From: Agrocybe praecox
Lineage: Eukaryota > Basidiomycota > Agaricomycetes > Agaricales > Agrocybaceae
Length of the DNA: 64,000 nt
Assembly: GCA_964017145.1 (NCBI GenBank)
Contig: OZ024848.1
Span: forward strand, 942,501 to 1,006,500
Direction of reading: 5' to 3'
Shown here: positions 63,453-64,000 of the stretch, in pieces
Numbering within the stretch: position 1 is the stretch's first letter
Layout of the letters: every line of letters begins with the position of its first letter
Notes under the pieces: model-generated
Told to the model about the DNA's origin: nothing
Database searches by the model: none
The model's input: only the letters and a program-made list of their open reading frames with translations
Translations under genes and position numbers: made by a program

Positions 63453-64000
63453 CTAATACAACACCACCATTTCCGCGGTGACAACAGCCAGACCCACTCC
63501 AGTCATCAATAGCAATGGCAACATATTCCAGAATGCAAACGTTGTCTGCTTCATCGAGATGCCTTTTGATCCCAAGATCGAATCCCACAACAGACCGGCG
63601 AGACTGGCAGAGAAAGTAAAGCTAACTGCTCCAATATTGCTCGCCACTGCCAAGGCAATAGCTGCGGCTCGCAAACTACTCTCGGGAAAGTCTGGCGCAG
63701 CGTGCACAACCTTCGTCAGCAAAATCGTGGCGCCGATATTCGTGCCCGCGATATTACATAGGATAACTCCTAGGACACCGACTAGCCATATACTGGGAAT
63801 CATCTGCCGGCCAGAGGCTATCGCAAGCCATCTTCCAAAGACGTCTATCCAGCCCTGATGAGATAACGCTTCGATGAGAATGAATTGCGAGAACGCAAAG
63901 GGTATAAGGCCGAAGGGTAGTCGAGGGAGAGCAGTGAAGAATGTCGGGAAGTGAGCAGCGAGGGTTTTATATTTCTCGTCTATCCGCGCGCGTTGCTTGA
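63453..64000 (-). CDS. ion transporter, ArsB/NhaD (IT superfamily) type, C-terminal part
   Basis: Only the C-terminal 180 or so residues are inside the window; the gene continues past 64000. Readable features are RLPFGLIPFAFSQFILIEAL, HQGWIDVFGRWLA, a membrane helix with the conserved discontinuous-helix motif CNIAGTNIGATILLTKVVHA, then AALAVASNIGAVSFTFSASL-like helices, LLWDSILGSKGISMKQ and FWNMLPLLLMTGVGLAVV near the end. The CN.AGTNIGAT motif and the WD.IL..KGI loop fit arsenite/anion or sodium-proton antiporters of the IT superfamily. The transported ion cannot be told from this fragment. The frame is open to the edge with no intron needed. Confidence 0.72.
   Translation of the reverse strand, partial: KQRARIDEKYKTLAAHFPTFFTALPRLPFGLIPFAFSQFILIEALSHQGWIDVFGRWLAIASGRQMIPSIWLVGVLGVILCNIAGTNIGATILLTKVVHAAPDFPESSLRAAAIALAVASNIGAVSFTFSASLAGLLWDSILGSKGISMKQTTFAFWNMLPLLLMTGVGLAVVTAEMVVLY

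Overview
The window is nuclear DNA of a filamentous basidiomycete, most likely an agaricomycete mushroom or wood/litter fungus. The signs are dense genes cut by many 47-70 nt introns with GT(A/G)NGN donors and CTNAN branch sites, a secreted GH127-like glycosidase, a basidiomycete-style microsomal P450, long Ser/Pro-rich proteins, and housekeeping genes that read best as fungal (MCM4, cohesin SCC3, threonine synthase, Asterix). Coordinates of spliced genes below run from start codon to stop codon and include introns. I read the splice sites by eye.

Left part (0.3-13.7 kb): an array of three paralogous genes (A at 319-3796, B at 4638-7020, C at 11451-13724). They share an N-terminal beta-trefoil-like region, an unrecognised beta-rich middle module and a von Willebrand A (vWA) domain with a MIDAS motif. 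Copy A continues into a complete RING1-IBR-RING2 (RBR) ubiquitin ligase with the catalytic RING2 cysteine; B and C stop a few codons after the vWA module, where A enters its RBR. A secreted GH127-like beta-L-arabinofuranosidase gene lies between B and C. This array is the most unusual part of the window and the best candidate for an undescribed system.

Middle part (14.9-45 kb), mostly housekeeping and regulation: a MYND-finger protein, a D-lactate/2-hydroxyacid dehydrogenase, MCM4, a multipass membrane protein, an F-box/WD40 protein, a small helical orphan, a PDP-like PP2C phosphatase, cohesin SCC3/STAG and a very large Ser/Pro-rich coiled-coil protein. Upstream of MCM4, the F-box/WD40 gene and SCC3 lie MluI-cell-cycle-box type motifs (ACGCGT/ACGCGA), pointing to shared G1/S control by an MBF-like factor. 

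Right part (45-64 kb): a small spliced orphan gene, a roughly 5 kb gene-poor stretch with short direct repeats and eroded coding fragments, a disordered coiled-coil protein, threonine synthase, the small ER protein Asterix (four short exons), a cytochrome P450, an F-box/LRR-like protein, and the C-terminus of an ion transporter cut by the window edge. I saw no CRISPR array, rRNA, convincing tRNA or intact transposon.
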